From Marivita sp051859345 (GTDB lineage Bacteria > Pseudomonadota > Alphaproteobacteria > Rhodobacterales > Rhodobacteraceae): 64,000 nt of DNA. Shown piece by piece: positions 24,124-37,101 of this stretch (its first letter is position 1; every line of letters starts with the position of its first letter). The DNA is taken from assembly GCF_051859345.1 (NCBI RefSeq), contig NZ_JBHYFV010000008.1, positions 67,758 to 131,757 of the forward strand, read 5' to 3'. Both the position numbers and the translations under genes were made by a program. The notes beneath the pieces were generated by a model, which was not told where the DNA came from, ran no database searches, and saw only the letters and a program-made list of their open reading frames with translations.

Positions 24124-26160
24124 ATGTCCAAAGACCCGCTTCTTCAGCCATTTCAGCTCAAACATCTGACGCTGAAAAACCGGATCATGACCACGGCACA
24201 TGAACCTGCCTATCCCGAAGACGGGATGCCAAAGGACCGCTACATCGCCTATCACGCCGAACGCGCCAAGGGTGGTGTCGCGATGGCGATGACCGCAGGC
24301 TCGGCTTCGGTGTCAAGGGACAGCCCACCGGTGTTCAACAACGTGATCGCCCATGATGATCGCGTCGTGCCCTGGATCACCCGTCTGACCGACGCGCTTC
24401 ATGAACATGGCTGCGCCGCAATGATCCAGCTGACGCATCTGGGCCGTCGGACCGTCTGGAACAAAGGGGATTGGCTCCCTTCGGTGTCGTCCTCCAAACA
24501 CCGCGAACCGGCACATCGCGCCTTTCCAAAACGCGTCGAGGATTGGGACATCGCGCGCATCATCACCGATTTTGCAGATGCGGCAGAGCGGATGAAGGCG
24601 GGCGGCATGGATGGGATAGAGCTTGAGGTCTACGGGCATCTGCTTGATCAGTTCTGGTCACCGCTGACCAATGACCTGACCGGCCCCTACGGCGCAGACA
24701 CGCTGGAAAACCGGATGCGCTTTCCCCTCGACGTGCTGGCGGCAGTCCGCAAGCGCGTAGGTGCAGAGTTCATCATCGGATTCCGCATGGCCGCAGACGA
24801 GGTACAAAAGGGTGGGATCACGGCAGAACAAGGCGTCGAGATGGCCAGGATTGTCACCGCCACCGGTCAGCTTGATTTCCTCAACGTGATCCGGGGCCGT
24901 GTCCACACCGACCCGTCACTGACAAACGTGATTCCCGTGCAGGGCATGAAAAGCGCGCCGCATCTGGATTTTGCCGGGACTGTTCGCGCTGCCACCGGAC
25001 TGCCCACCTTTCACGCCGCACGCATCCCCGATGTCGCAACGGCCCGCCACGCGGTCGAGGCGGGGCTATTGGACATGGTCGGCATGACCCGGGCGCACAT
25101 GGCTGATCCGCATATCGTCAACAAGATCATCGAAGGGCGCGAACAGGATATCCGCCCCTGCGTCGGGGCCACCTACTGCCTTGATCGCATCTATGGCGCG
25201 GGTGAGGCGCTGTGCATCCACAACGTGTCCACGGGCCGTGAACTGTCGGTCCCGCACGATATCGCGCCCGCCACCAACCGTCGCAAGGTGGTGATCGTCG
25301 GTGCAGGCCCCGGCGGGTTGGAAGCAGCGCGCGTCGCCGCAGAACGTGGCCATGACGTTACAGTATTCGAGGCCCAACCCGACCCCGGCGGCCAGATCCG
25401 CCTGACCACCCAGACCCCACGCAGACGCGAGATGATCGGCATTATCGACTGGCGCATGGCCCAATGCGCCGCCCGTGACGTGACCTTCCACTTCAACACC
25501 TGGGCCGAGGCGGAAGACGTCACCGCGCTCACCCCCGATGTGGTGATTGTTGCGACGGGCGGTCTGCCCAATCTCGAACTTCATGAAACCGGGCGGGACG
25601 CCGACCATGTGATCTCGGCCTGGGATATCATCGCTGGCGACGTGAAACCGGCCGAACGCGTGCTGATCTACGACGAAACCGGTGACCATCCGGGACTGCA
25701 AGCTGCCGAGATCGCAGCAGAAGCCGGTTCACAGGTCGAGGTCATGACCCCCGACCGCACCTTCGCGCCAGATATCATGGGCATGAACCTCGTTCCCTAT
25801 ATGCGCAGCTTGCAGGACAAGGATGTCACCTTCACCGTCACCCGCCGCCTGCTTGGCGTCACCCGAACGGGAAACACGCTGACTGCAACCATCGGCACGG
25901 ATTACAGCGATCATCGCTATGAAAAAAGCTACGATCAGATTGTCGTCAACTACGGCACCATGCCGTTGGACGATCTCTATTTTGCGCTGAAACCGCTGAG
26001 CGCAAACGCGGGCGAAGTGGACTACGACGCGCTGATCGACGGGACCGCACAACCGACACCCGCCAATGGGTTCCAGCTCTTTCGCATCGGCGACGCGGTC
26101 TCGGCCCGCAACCTTCACGCTGCCATCTACGACGCCATGCGCCTGATGCGCCACTGTTGA
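24124..26160 (+). CDS. NADH:flavin oxidoreductase of the TMADH/DgcA (N-methyl demethylase) family
   Basis: This 678-residue flavoprotein has an N-terminal old-yellow-enzyme barrel (about 1-370), an Fe-S linker and a C-terminal NAD/FAD Rossmann domain (VVIVGAGPGGLEAARVAAE). This is the layout of trimethylamine dehydrogenase, 2,4-dienoyl-CoA reductase and the dimethylglycine/N-methylproline demethylases. The cluster segment RPCVGATYCLDRIYGAGEALC shows three cysteines with C-x5-C-x11-C, with Ala where TMADH has its second Cys. An N-methylated amine or betaine substrate is my inference. The start at 24124 fits the family; the frame extends to 24076. It is monocistronic. Confidence 0.78.
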   Translation: MSKDPLLQPFQLKHLTLKNRIMTTAHEPAYPEDGMPKDRYIAYHAERAKGGVAMAMTAGSASVSRDSPPVFNNVIAHDDRVVPWITRLTDALHEHGCAAMIQLTHLGRRTVWNKGDWLPSVSSSKHREPAHRAFPKRVEDWDIARIITDFADAAERMKAGGMDGIELEVYGHLLDQFWSPLTNDLTGPYGADTLENRMRFPLDVLAAVRKRVGAEFIIGFRMAADEVQKGGITAEQGVEMARIVTATGQLDFLNVIRGRVHTDPSLTNVIPVQGMKSAPHLDFAGTVRAATGLPTFHAARIPDVATARHAVEAGLLDMVGMTRAHMADPHIVNKIIEGREQDIRPCVGATYCLDRIYGAGEALCIHNVSTGRELSVPHDIAPATNRRKVVIVGAGPGGLEAARVAAERGHDVTVFEAQPDPGGQIRLTTQTPRRREMIGIIDWRMAQCAARDVTFHFNTWAEAEDVTALTPDVVIVATGGLPNLELHETGRDADHVISAWDIIAGDVKPAERVLIYDETGDHPGLQAAEIAAEAGSQVEVMTPDRTFAPDIMGMNLVPYMRSLQDKDVTFTVTRRLLGVTRTGNTLTATIGTDYSDHRYEKSYDQIVVNYGTMPLDDLYFALKPLSANAGEVDYDALIDGTAQPTPANGFQLFRIGDAVSARNLHAAIYDAMRLMRHC

Positions 26161-26169
26161 ACGGGGCGG

Positions 26170-26213
26170 AATGGCTTTTCGAAAAGCCATTCAAAGCGAT
26201 TTCGAAATCGCTT
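26170..26213. terminator. Tandem TTCGAA-type palindromes at the demethylase/msrA convergent end
   Basis: There are two perfect palindromes. The 22-base one at 26170-26191 has arm AATGGCTTTT. The 20-base one at 26194-26213 has arm AAGCGATTTC. They are separated by two bases and lie between convergent stops. The second shares the TTCGAA centre with the pair at 1526-1567. They are probably a bidirectional terminator. Confidence 0.6.
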
Positions 26214-26214
26214 C

Positions 26215-26721
26215 CTACTCTGCCGCATCCCGTTTCGGCAAAACCCAATCCGCGCGCGGGAAATGGCAGGTATAGCCATGCGGAATTCGCTCCAGGTAAT
26301 CCTGATGTTCCGGCTCGGCTTCCCAGAAGTCTCCAACCGGCTCCACCTCGGTCACAACCTTGCCCGGCCAGATGCCAGAAGCGTTCACATCCGCAATCGT
26401 GTCCAAAGCACAGTCTTTCTGGGTCTCGTCCACATAATAGATCGCAGACCGATAGCTCAATCCCCGGTCATTTCCCTGACGGTTCAGCGTTGTCGGATCG
26501 TGGATCTGAAAGAAGAACTCCAGCAACGCGCGATACGACATCACCGAAGGATCGAAGACAATCTCAATCCCTTCCGCATGTGTCCCGTGATTGCGATAGG
26601 TCGCGTTCGGTACGTCGCCGCCCGTGTATCCCACGCGGGTCGCCTCAACTCCGGGCAACTTGCGGATCAAATCCTGCATGCCCCAGAAACAGCCCCCGGC
26701 CAAAACAGCACGTTCACTCAT
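26215..26721 (-). CDS. msrA: Peptide-methionine (S)-S-oxide reductase
   Basis: This 168-residue repair enzyme reduces the S-epimer of methionine sulfoxide. The catalytic cysteine is in GGCFWGMQ (residue 11), and YTGGDVPNATYRNHGTHAEGIEIVFDP is the family core (shown in part). Two further cysteines downstream (DCALD and YTCHF) may act in resolving. Its start overlaps the msrB stop by 4 bases, so the two are translationally coupled. It is cytosolic, since no signal is seen. Confidence 0.95.
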   Translation of the reverse strand: MSERAVLAGGCFWGMQDLIRKLPGVEATRVGYTGGDVPNATYRNHGTHAEGIEIVFDPSVMSYRALLEFFFQIHDPTTLNRQGNDRGLSYRSAIYYVDETQKDCALDTIADVNASGIWPGKVVTEVEPVGDFWEAEPEHQDYLERIPHGYTCHFPRADWVLPKRDAAE

Positions 26722-27167
26722 GCCACATCCTCCACTTGTTCCAGATAGTCGCCATAGCCCTCGGCCTCCATGTCATCGCGATGGATGAACCGAAGGCTGG
26801 CGGAATTGATGCAATAGCGCAAACCACCGCGGTCTTGCGGGCCATCGGGAAAAACATGGCCCAAATGGCTGTCGCCGTGAGTCGAGCGCACTTCGGTACG
26901 GATCATCCCATGGCTGATATCGCGCAATTCGTTCACATGCGCAGGTTCGATCGGCTTGGTAAAGCTCGGCCAGCCACAACCGGACTCGTACTTGTCGGCA
27001 GAGGCGAACAATGGCTCGCCGCTCACGATATCGACGTAAATACCGGGCTCCTTGTTATCAAGATACGCCCCCGTTCCGGGCCGTTCCGTCCCGCTTTCCT
27101 GCGTGACGTAGAACTGCTCGGGAGTCAGAGTCTCGATGACTGCCGGGTTCTTGTCGTACTTGGCCAT
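26718..27167 (-). CDS. msrB: Peptide-methionine (R)-S-oxide reductase
   Basis: This 149-residue enzyme reduces the R-epimer of methionine sulfoxide. The catalytic cysteine is in GGLRYCINSASLRF (about 120-133), and a probable resolving cysteine is in YESGCGWPSF. The two CxxC pairs that bind zinc in other MsrB proteins are absent (GIYVDIVSGEPLF), so it is a zinc-free form. It is first in an msrB-msrA operon. Confidence 0.95.
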   Translation of the reverse strand: MAKYDKNPAVIETLTPEQFYVTQESGTERPGTGAYLDNKEPGIYVDIVSGEPLFASADKYESGCGWPSFTKPIEPAHVNELRDISHGMIRTEVRSTHGDSHLGHVFPDGPQDRGGLRYCINSASLRFIHRDDMEAEGYGDYLEQVEDVA

Positions 27168-27232
27168 AATTCGCCTCCTGTCCGTGGTCTTGGCACAGTA
27201 AATGGCGCGGACAGATCAAAGTCCAACCCTTG

Positions 27233-29242
27233 TTACAGCGCCGTCGCCACGTCGTGACTGGCAATGCGGGGACGCCCGGTTGCCTCAACCACGATGCGTG
27301 CCTCGACAAACATCTCGCGGGCTTCGATTTCGACCCGCTTGATGTCTCGCGACACACTGAGATGAACCGACGCAACGCCGGCCGTCTCCGCATCCGCCTG
27401 CGCCGCCGCCTTCAGGGTTGTCTCCAAAGCCGATAACGCGCTTTCTGCATCACCAAAGTCCTGCGGTACATCGCCAAGATGTGCCCGGAACAACCCCTCG
27501 GACGGGCATGTAACCATGCCTTCGCGGATCATCCGAACCCGCCCGGTGACCGCCCCGATCGCATTGGCCACATCCCCATGATCGGGCAACAAAGTTTCGG
27601 CATTCAGCCAAGCACCCACCGCCGGGTAGGTCACCCGCGCAGACGCGCCCAAACCCACCACGGGCACGCCCAGCGCTGTTGTCATCCGCACAAGGCCCGG
27701 AACCTGACGCAATCCCCGATGCACAAGCGGATGGCGCGCTGCCGCTGACGGATCTTCTACCCCATCGGCCGCAAAACCCGCCTCCAAAAGTGCCGTTCCC
27801 GTCGCATCGGTCAACGCATCCGCCACCTGCCGCGCCATGTCCCGCGCGCTCTGGGCGTGCTTTTCGCCCGATCCGGATCGCTTGCGCGCCAAGAGCAACA
27901 TCGCCTTTTCCGACGCAGTCGCGTCCCAATGTGTGAACATTCCCAACACATGCAGCGCATCTGTGGGCGTCGGTCCCGCCACCTGCACCAACCCGCGCGA
28001 CACCAGAACCCGCAGCGCCTGCGCGTCCAGCCTGGAGGTCAGAACCTCGGACAAGGGATGAACCACCTCTGTCACACGCGCCAGAACCGACCGCGCACGC
28101 TCGGACAATCCGACATCGTCCTGCCCCGCCACACGACGCACAAACCGCGCATCATGCTCACCCGGCACAGCGCGGCTCAGTTGCGCATCAAGCGTCCGGT
28201 GAACGATCTCCGGCGCATCGCCCGCGATCAGGGCGACCGGTAGCGCGCGCCTTGGCCCCAGCGTCACACGGGTGTCCAACCCATGGGCTGCAAGGTGAAC
28301 TTCACTGTCCCCCCCCAGACCATGTGTGCGCATGGCAACCGCCTCGACCATGGTGCGATGGGGACCAACCCGCGCGCCATCCGGGTCAATGACCGGCCGA
28401 CCGTTCTGCATCAAGGCAATGTCGGTTGTCGTCCCACCGATATCCGACACCAAAGCAGTCTCCGCCCCGGTCAGCCAGCGCGCCCCGACAATCGACGCCG
28501 CCGGGCCGCTCAGGATCGTCTCGATGGGCCGCTCCTGCGCCTGCGCCGCCGACATGAGCGCCCCATCGCCCCGCACCACCATCAGCGGCGCATCAATCCC
28601 AAGCTGGCGCAAGGCGCCCTCCGCGCGCCCGATCAAACGATGCGTCAGCCCGATCAGCCGGGCATTCAACAAGGCTGTCAAGGCCCGCTTCGGTCCGCCG
28701 AGTTTCGCAGAAAGCTCGTGTGAACAGGTCACTGGCTTGCCCGTCGCCGCCCTGACCACCTCTCGCGCCGCCACCTCATGGGCCGGGTTTCGCGTGCCAA
28801 ACTGCGCCGCAATGGCAAAAGCCGACACGTCCTGCGCTGCAGCCCAATCCGTGATGGCTTTTGTATCCAAAGACGCCACTTCGGACCCGGCATGGGTGTG
28901 TCCCCCTGCGATCAGGAAAACCGGATCATCTGCCAATGCCTCGCGCAACCCCTGCGCCGCAAGATCCCGTTCCGCAAATCCGATATAGATCAGCGCAACC
29001 CGCGCGCCCTGCCCCTCGACCAGTGCATTGGTCGCCAGGGTTGTGGACAGCGATGCCAAGGCGATGTCAGACGGCGCTACGCCTGACGCGTCCAGAACCG
29101 CGCGCACCGCCTCGGACACACCCACAGCCAAATCATGGCGCGTGGTCAGTGCCTTGGCACTGGCGATGACCGACTCTTCGTCGCGCATCAGCACGGCATC
29201 GGTATAGGTGCCGCCGGTATCCACGCCCAACAATATCGCCAT
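27233..29242 (-). CDS. Hydantoinase/oxoprolinase family protein (HyuA-type subunit)
   Basis: This 669-residue ATP-dependent amidohydrolase subunit of the ASKHA fold shows the phosphate-binding loops LLGVDTGGTYTDAVLM (N-terminus) and VSDIGGTTTDIALM. The family opens hydantoin or 5-oxoproline rings, or forms acetone-carboxylase-type subunits, usually with a HyuB partner. No HyuB lies next to it: queG is 3 bases upstream and msrB is downstream. At 669 residues it matches the HyuA length. The exact substrate is unknown. Confidence 0.83.
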   Translation of the reverse strand: MAILLGVDTGGTYTDAVLMRDEESVIASAKALTTRHDLAVGVSEAVRAVLDASGVAPSDIALASLSTTLATNALVEGQGARVALIYIGFAERDLAAQGLREALADDPVFLIAGGHTHAGSEVASLDTKAITDWAAAQDVSAFAIAAQFGTRNPAHEVAAREVVRAATGKPVTCSHELSAKLGGPKRALTALLNARLIGLTHRLIGRAEGALRQLGIDAPLMVVRGDGALMSAAQAQERPIETILSGPAASIVGARWLTGAETALVSDIGGTTTDIALMQNGRPVIDPDGARVGPHRTMVEAVAMRTHGLGGDSEVHLAAHGLDTRVTLGPRRALPVALIAGDAPEIVHRTLDAQLSRAVPGEHDARFVRRVAGQDDVGLSERARSVLARVTEVVHPLSEVLTSRLDAQALRVLVSRGLVQVAGPTPTDALHVLGMFTHWDATASEKAMLLLARKRSGSGEKHAQSARDMARQVADALTDATGTALLEAGFAADGVEDPSAAARHPLVHRGLRQVPGLVRMTTALGVPVVGLGASARVTYPAVGAWLNAETLLPDHGDVANAIGAVTGRVRMIREGMVTCPSEGLFRAHLGDVPQDFGDAESALSALETTLKAAAQADAETAGVASVHLSVSRDIKRVEIEAREMFVEARIVVEATGRPRIASHDVATAL

Positions 29243-29245
29243 CTG

Positions 29246-30268
29246 TTACCCTTGCAAAACCGCCCAGCGCGCCGCATCCGCGACCGTGGGATCCGGATCA
29301 TCCGTCAATCCCTGCGCGACGGACCGCAGCCGCGCGGACCCGGAATTGCCAATCGCATAAAGCACGTTGCGAACAAAGCGGTTTCGACCGATCCGCTTGA
29401 TGGGCGATCCCGAAAAACGCGCCCGGAACGCCGCATCGTCCAAACCGGCAAGCTCGGCCAGGTCCGGAGCTTTCAAATCGTCGCGCGCATGATATCTGGT
29501 TTCTGAGGCACGTTGCGCGAACTTGTTCCACGGGCAGACCGCCAGACAATCGTCACACCCATAGATCCGGTTCCCCATCAGCCCGCGCAGATCTTCATCC
29601 ACTGGGCCATGATGTTCGATTGTCAGGTAGGAAATGCAGCGCCGCGCGTCCAACTGGTAGGGCGCGGGAAAGGCATCGGTCGGGCAGACATCCAGACAGG
29701 CCCGGCACGATCCGCAATGATCCACCTCTGCAGCATCGGGCGTCAGGTCAAGCGTCGTGAACACCGATCCGATAAAGAACCACGACCCAAGATCGCGCGA
29801 CACCAGATTGGTATGCTTGCCCTGCCAACCAAGCCCGGCCGCCTGACCCAAAGCCTTTTCAGGCACCGGGGCGGTGTCGACAAACACTTTCACCTCGCCG
29901 CCGACCTGCTCGATCAACCACCGCGCCAAGCGCTTGAGCCTCTTCTTGACGACATCATGGTAATCGCGGTTCTGCGCATAGACGGAAATCGCCGCCTGCT
30001 CACGCTGCTCCAGCACCTCCAGCGGATCCTGCTCCGGCCCATAGGTCTCGGCCAGCATGATCACCGATTTCGCCTCGGGCCAAAGCACCTGTGGCGCGGC
30101 GCGCCAAGGGGCGCGGTCTTCCAGCCAGCCCATTTGCCCGTGATACCCCTTGTCAAGAAACGCGCGCAGCCGCGTGGGCATCTCGGGCACATCCCACGGC
30201 CGACAGATGCGACAGGCCGAAAACCCTTCAGCCAGAGCCTGTGATTTGATCCGGGCCGTCAGGTCCAT
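29246..30268 (-). CDS. queG: Epoxyqueuosine reductase
   Basis: This 340-residue cobalamin-dependent iron-sulfur enzyme makes the last step of queuosine synthesis in tRNA. Two ferredoxin-type cluster motifs are seen: CGSCRACLDVCPTDAF and CDDCLAVCPWNKFAQ. The conserved VDTAPVPEKALGQAAGLGWQGKH segment and a HEAT-like C-terminal tail complete it. The ATG at 30268 is preferred to a TTG at 30280. hyuA follows after 3 bases, suggesting cotranscription, although no functional link is known. Confidence 0.92.
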   Translation of the reverse strand: MDLTARIKSQALAEGFSACRICRPWDVPEMPTRLRAFLDKGYHGQMGWLEDRAPWRAAPQVLWPEAKSVIMLAETYGPEQDPLEVLEQREQAAISVYAQNRDYHDVVKKRLKRLARWLIEQVGGEVKVFVDTAPVPEKALGQAAGLGWQGKHTNLVSRDLGSWFFIGSVFTTLDLTPDAAEVDHCGSCRACLDVCPTDAFPAPYQLDARRCISYLTIEHHGPVDEDLRGLMGNRIYGCDDCLAVCPWNKFAQRASETRYHARDDLKAPDLAELAGLDDAAFRARFSGSPIKRIGRNRFVRNVLYAIGNSGSARLRSVAQGLTDDPDPTVADAARWAVLQG

Positions 30269-30280
30269 CCCCGCCCCCAA

Positions 30281-30307
30281 CTTCTTCTTTTTCCAAATAT
30301 GCCGGGG
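30281..30307 (+). repeat. Intergenic element, CTTCTT...CAAATAT type (copy 1)
   Basis: CTTCTTCTTTTTCCAAATAT followed by GCCGGGG. Similar strings occur at 45905-45928, 49395-49416 and, on the minus strand, 60900-60923, always outside genes. Here it lies between the GST and queG genes, both on the opposite strand. Confidence 0.45.
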
Positions 30308-30310
30308 AGT

Positions 30311-30330
30311 GTGAGGGGCTGGCCCCTCAC
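30311..30330 (-). terminator. Hairpin after the GST gene
   Basis: GTGAGGGGC (30311-30319) and GCCCCTCAC (30322-30330) form a perfect 9-bp stem with a two-base centre, 14 bases beyond the GST stop on the minus strand. No U-run follows directly, so termination is possible but not certain. Confidence 0.4.
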
Positions 30331-30343
30331 TCCAACGCCGGGA

Positions 30344-31009
30344 TCAGAAATCCAGATCGGCATAATGCGGAGGCTGAGGAAAGCCCGGCACCTGATCTGC
30401 CAAAATCGACCGGAACGCCGGGCGCGATTTGATCTTGGCATACCAATCCTTGACCGCATCACTGCGGTTCCAGTCCACATCGCGGATGTAATCCAGTGAC
30501 GACAGATGCGCCGCCGCTGCAAAATCCGCCAGCGTCATCGTATCACCCGCAAGCCAGCGCCGATGGTCCAGCAACCATGCCATGTAATCCAGATGATACT
30601 TGATCGCCTTGGCCCCGGATTTCACGTTGCCGCTGTCGGGAAACCCCTGCTTGGTGACCTTCTTGTTGACCCGCTCGTACAAGAGCTTGGACGTCACTTC
30701 GTTGTGGAACTTGTCATCGAACCAGCCCACCAGGCGCCGCACCTCGTAGCGCGCCTCGGACGAGCGTGGCATCAGCGGCGGTTCGGGATATTTCTCTTCG
30801 AGATACTCGCAGATCGCCGCACTTTCGGCCATCGTGCGCCCGTCGATCTTGAGAACCGGCACCTTGGCGGCCGGGTTGCGACGCAGGAAATCCGGGTCTT
30901 TTTCCCAGTACCGCTCCTCGATCAACTCGCACTCGATCTTCTTTTCCGCAAGGCTCAGGCGCACCTTCCGGCAGAACGGTGACAGCGGAACATGATACAG
31001 TTTGGCCAT
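30344..31009 (-). CDS. Glutathione S-transferase family protein
   Basis: This 221-residue cytosolic protein has an N-terminal thioredoxin-like domain (LYHVPLSPFCRKVRLSL; the SPFCRK motif holds the active-site region, KVPVLKIDG and ESAAICEYL bind glutathione). An all-helical C-terminal domain follows (AGDTMTLADFAAAAHLSSLDYI). It conjugates glutathione or acts as a thiol-disulfide protein; the substrate is unknown. The start MAKLYHV (31009) fits the fold; the longer frame to 31066 adds non-family residues. Confidence 0.88.
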   Translation of the reverse strand: MAKLYHVPLSPFCRKVRLSLAEKKIECELIEERYWEKDPDFLRRNPAAKVPVLKIDGRTMAESAAICEYLEEKYPEPPLMPRSSEARYEVRRLVGWFDDKFHNEVTSKLLYERVNKKVTKQGFPDSGNVKSGAKAIKYHLDYMAWLLDHRRWLAGDTMTLADFAAAAHLSSLDYIRDVDWNRSDAVKDWYAKIKSRPAFRSILADQVPGFPQPPHYADLDF

Positions 31010-31131
31010 GCGAAACGGGTCCCGGGGATGGTGGTGATTGTATCCTCTAATTGCCGCGATCCGCATCGCAATACAATGGTCCGCATGTGGTTTAATCCCG
31101 ACCGCGCGGTTTTCGTCTCATCCCTGCGGGC

Positions 31132-31917
31132 TCAGTCCTGGAAACACGAGGCCCGCCCATCCTGATTGATGGTCTCGGCCCCGGCCCGGATCGAGCGCGC
31201 CCTTTGATCGACAAAACCACTGGGCTGAGAGGCGGACCGCGTCTTCGGAGACGGCAACACCGCCGCCAGTCGCGCCGCCTGCAACGCGGTCAGATCGCGC
31301 GCATCCACGCCGAAATAATGCACCGCTGCCGCCTCCACGCCGAACACACCTTCATCAAACTCGGCCACGTTCAGATACAGCTCAAGCAAACGTCGCTTGG
31401 AATACATCGCTTCGGCAACAGGAGTCAGCACGGCCTCCAGGCCTTTGCGCACCCATGACCGCTGCTGCCAGAGGAACACGTTCTTCACCACCTGCTGAGA
31501 AATCGTCGACGCGCCACGGGCGCCACCAGCCTCGATCGCGGCCTGAATCGCTTCGACGTCAAAGCCCCAGTGCAGACAGAAATTGGCATCCTCAGCTGCC
31601 ACCGCCGACCGGAACATCACCGGCGCGATCTGCTCTGCATCGACCCAGATGTGATCCACAGGGGCGCCCAGCCGACGCCCTTCGGACCACATGGTATGGG
31701 TCGTGGGCGGGTTCAACACACCGAACACGGCAACCACAGCCAACACCAGAACCACCAGCGCAAATGCCGTGCGGATGCTCCACCTGGCCAGCCAGCGATA
31801 GGGCGCAAGGATTCGGTCCACGAGGGACGGTTCCTTGGACTTGCGCATGCGTTTGGGCTTCGGCTTGTCCAGCCGGGGTCCCTGTTGCGGCGTCGATTTG
31901 GGTTTACTGCCTGCCAT
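31132..31917 (-). CDS. mtgA: Monofunctional biosynthetic peptidoglycan transglycosylase
   Basis: This GT51 enzyme (about 261 residues) polymerises lipid II into glycan strands. A basic N-terminus and one transmembrane helix (about 47-67) anchor it in the inner membrane. The catalytic motif AVAAEDANFCLHWGFD includes the conserved Glu. GASTISQQVVKNVFLW and RKGLEAVLTPVAEAMYSKRR follow, then LELYLNVAEFDEGVFG. There is no penicillin-binding transpeptidase domain. The start is uncertain: ATGs exist at 31917, 31944 and 31956, none with an ideal ribosome site. Confidence 0.9.
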   Translation of the reverse strand: MAGSKPKSTPQQGPRLDKPKPKRMRKSKEPSLVDRILAPYRWLARWSIRTAFALVVLVLAVVAVFGVLNPPTTHTMWSEGRRLGAPVDHIWVDAEQIAPVMFRSAVAAEDANFCLHWGFDVEAIQAAIEAGGARGASTISQQVVKNVFLWQQRSWVRKGLEAVLTPVAEAMYSKRRLLELYLNVAEFDEGVFGVEAAAVHYFGVDARDLTALQAARLAAVLPSPKTRSASQPSGFVDQRARSIRAGAETINQDGRASCFQD

Positions 31918-32083
31918 TGCAGGCACATTAGGCGTAACCGCCATCCAAGAAAACATCCCTCACTGTTCGCGTGTCCGAAATGCGATACCGGGAAAATTCG
32001 GTCCCCCCGCGGCACAGCTATGGCAAAACCATGAAAGCTTTACGTTTCGCCAGGCCTCCGCGACGCCAAAGGCGCGGAAAACA

Positions 32084-32111
32084 AAAAGCCCGGCAGTGCG
32101 GCCGGGCTTTT
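32084..32111 (-). terminator. Intrinsic terminator of the gltD-gfa-gltB operon
   Basis: Arms AAAAGCCCGGC (32084-32094) and GCCGGGCTTTT (32101-32111) flank a 6-base loop. Read on the minus strand the stem is followed by a T-rich run. It lies about 20 bases beyond the gltB stop. Confidence 0.8.
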
Positions 32112-32131
32112 CGCTTTGTCCTGATGTCAGA

Positions 32132-36666
<4,535 letters not shown>

Positions 36667-36670
<4 letters not shown>

Positions 36671-37101
36671 GGCTTCGTTCCTTCCACAAACGCCGCAAAT
36701 CCTGCTTCGACTTCGGCTTTGGTTTTGGTCTCGTGATCCCCGGCAAAGGCGTAGCCATCGGGTTTCACATCAATGTAGATTTCAGTCTCAAGCTTCAGGC
36801 CGCCTGCATCATCCACAAGCCCGGCCGACACACTGTAATAGTCGTGACCGGGAATCGTCAGATGATACCAAAGCGTTGTCCCGCATGTGTCGCACCAGGC
36901 CCGCTCCGCCCAATCCGATGACGTGTAATTCTTGACCGGCCCGTCGGCTTTCAACGATCCCGGCTTCGCATCGATCTCGAGAAACGCGCTTCCGGTCCAT
37001 CGACGACACATTTCACAATGGCACGCACCCAGTTTCGGCGCGATCGGTTCGAACGTGACCGTGACAGCCCCACACAGACACTGGCCCGCAAGCTGGCTCA
37101 T
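36667..37101 (-). CDS. GFA-family (CENP-V/GFA) zinc protein
   Basis: This 144-residue protein has the zinc cysteines of the glutathione-dependent formaldehyde-activating family: GQCLCGAV, GACHCEMCRRWTGS and WCDTCGTTLWY. Members bind zinc; some act on S-hydroxymethylglutathione, but most have no known reaction. It is unusual here in sitting inside the glutamate synthase operon with 4-base overlaps on both sides (gltD upstream, gltB downstream), so its translation is coupled to both subunits. A metabolic link to glutamate or one-carbon chemistry is only inference. Confidence 0.85.
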
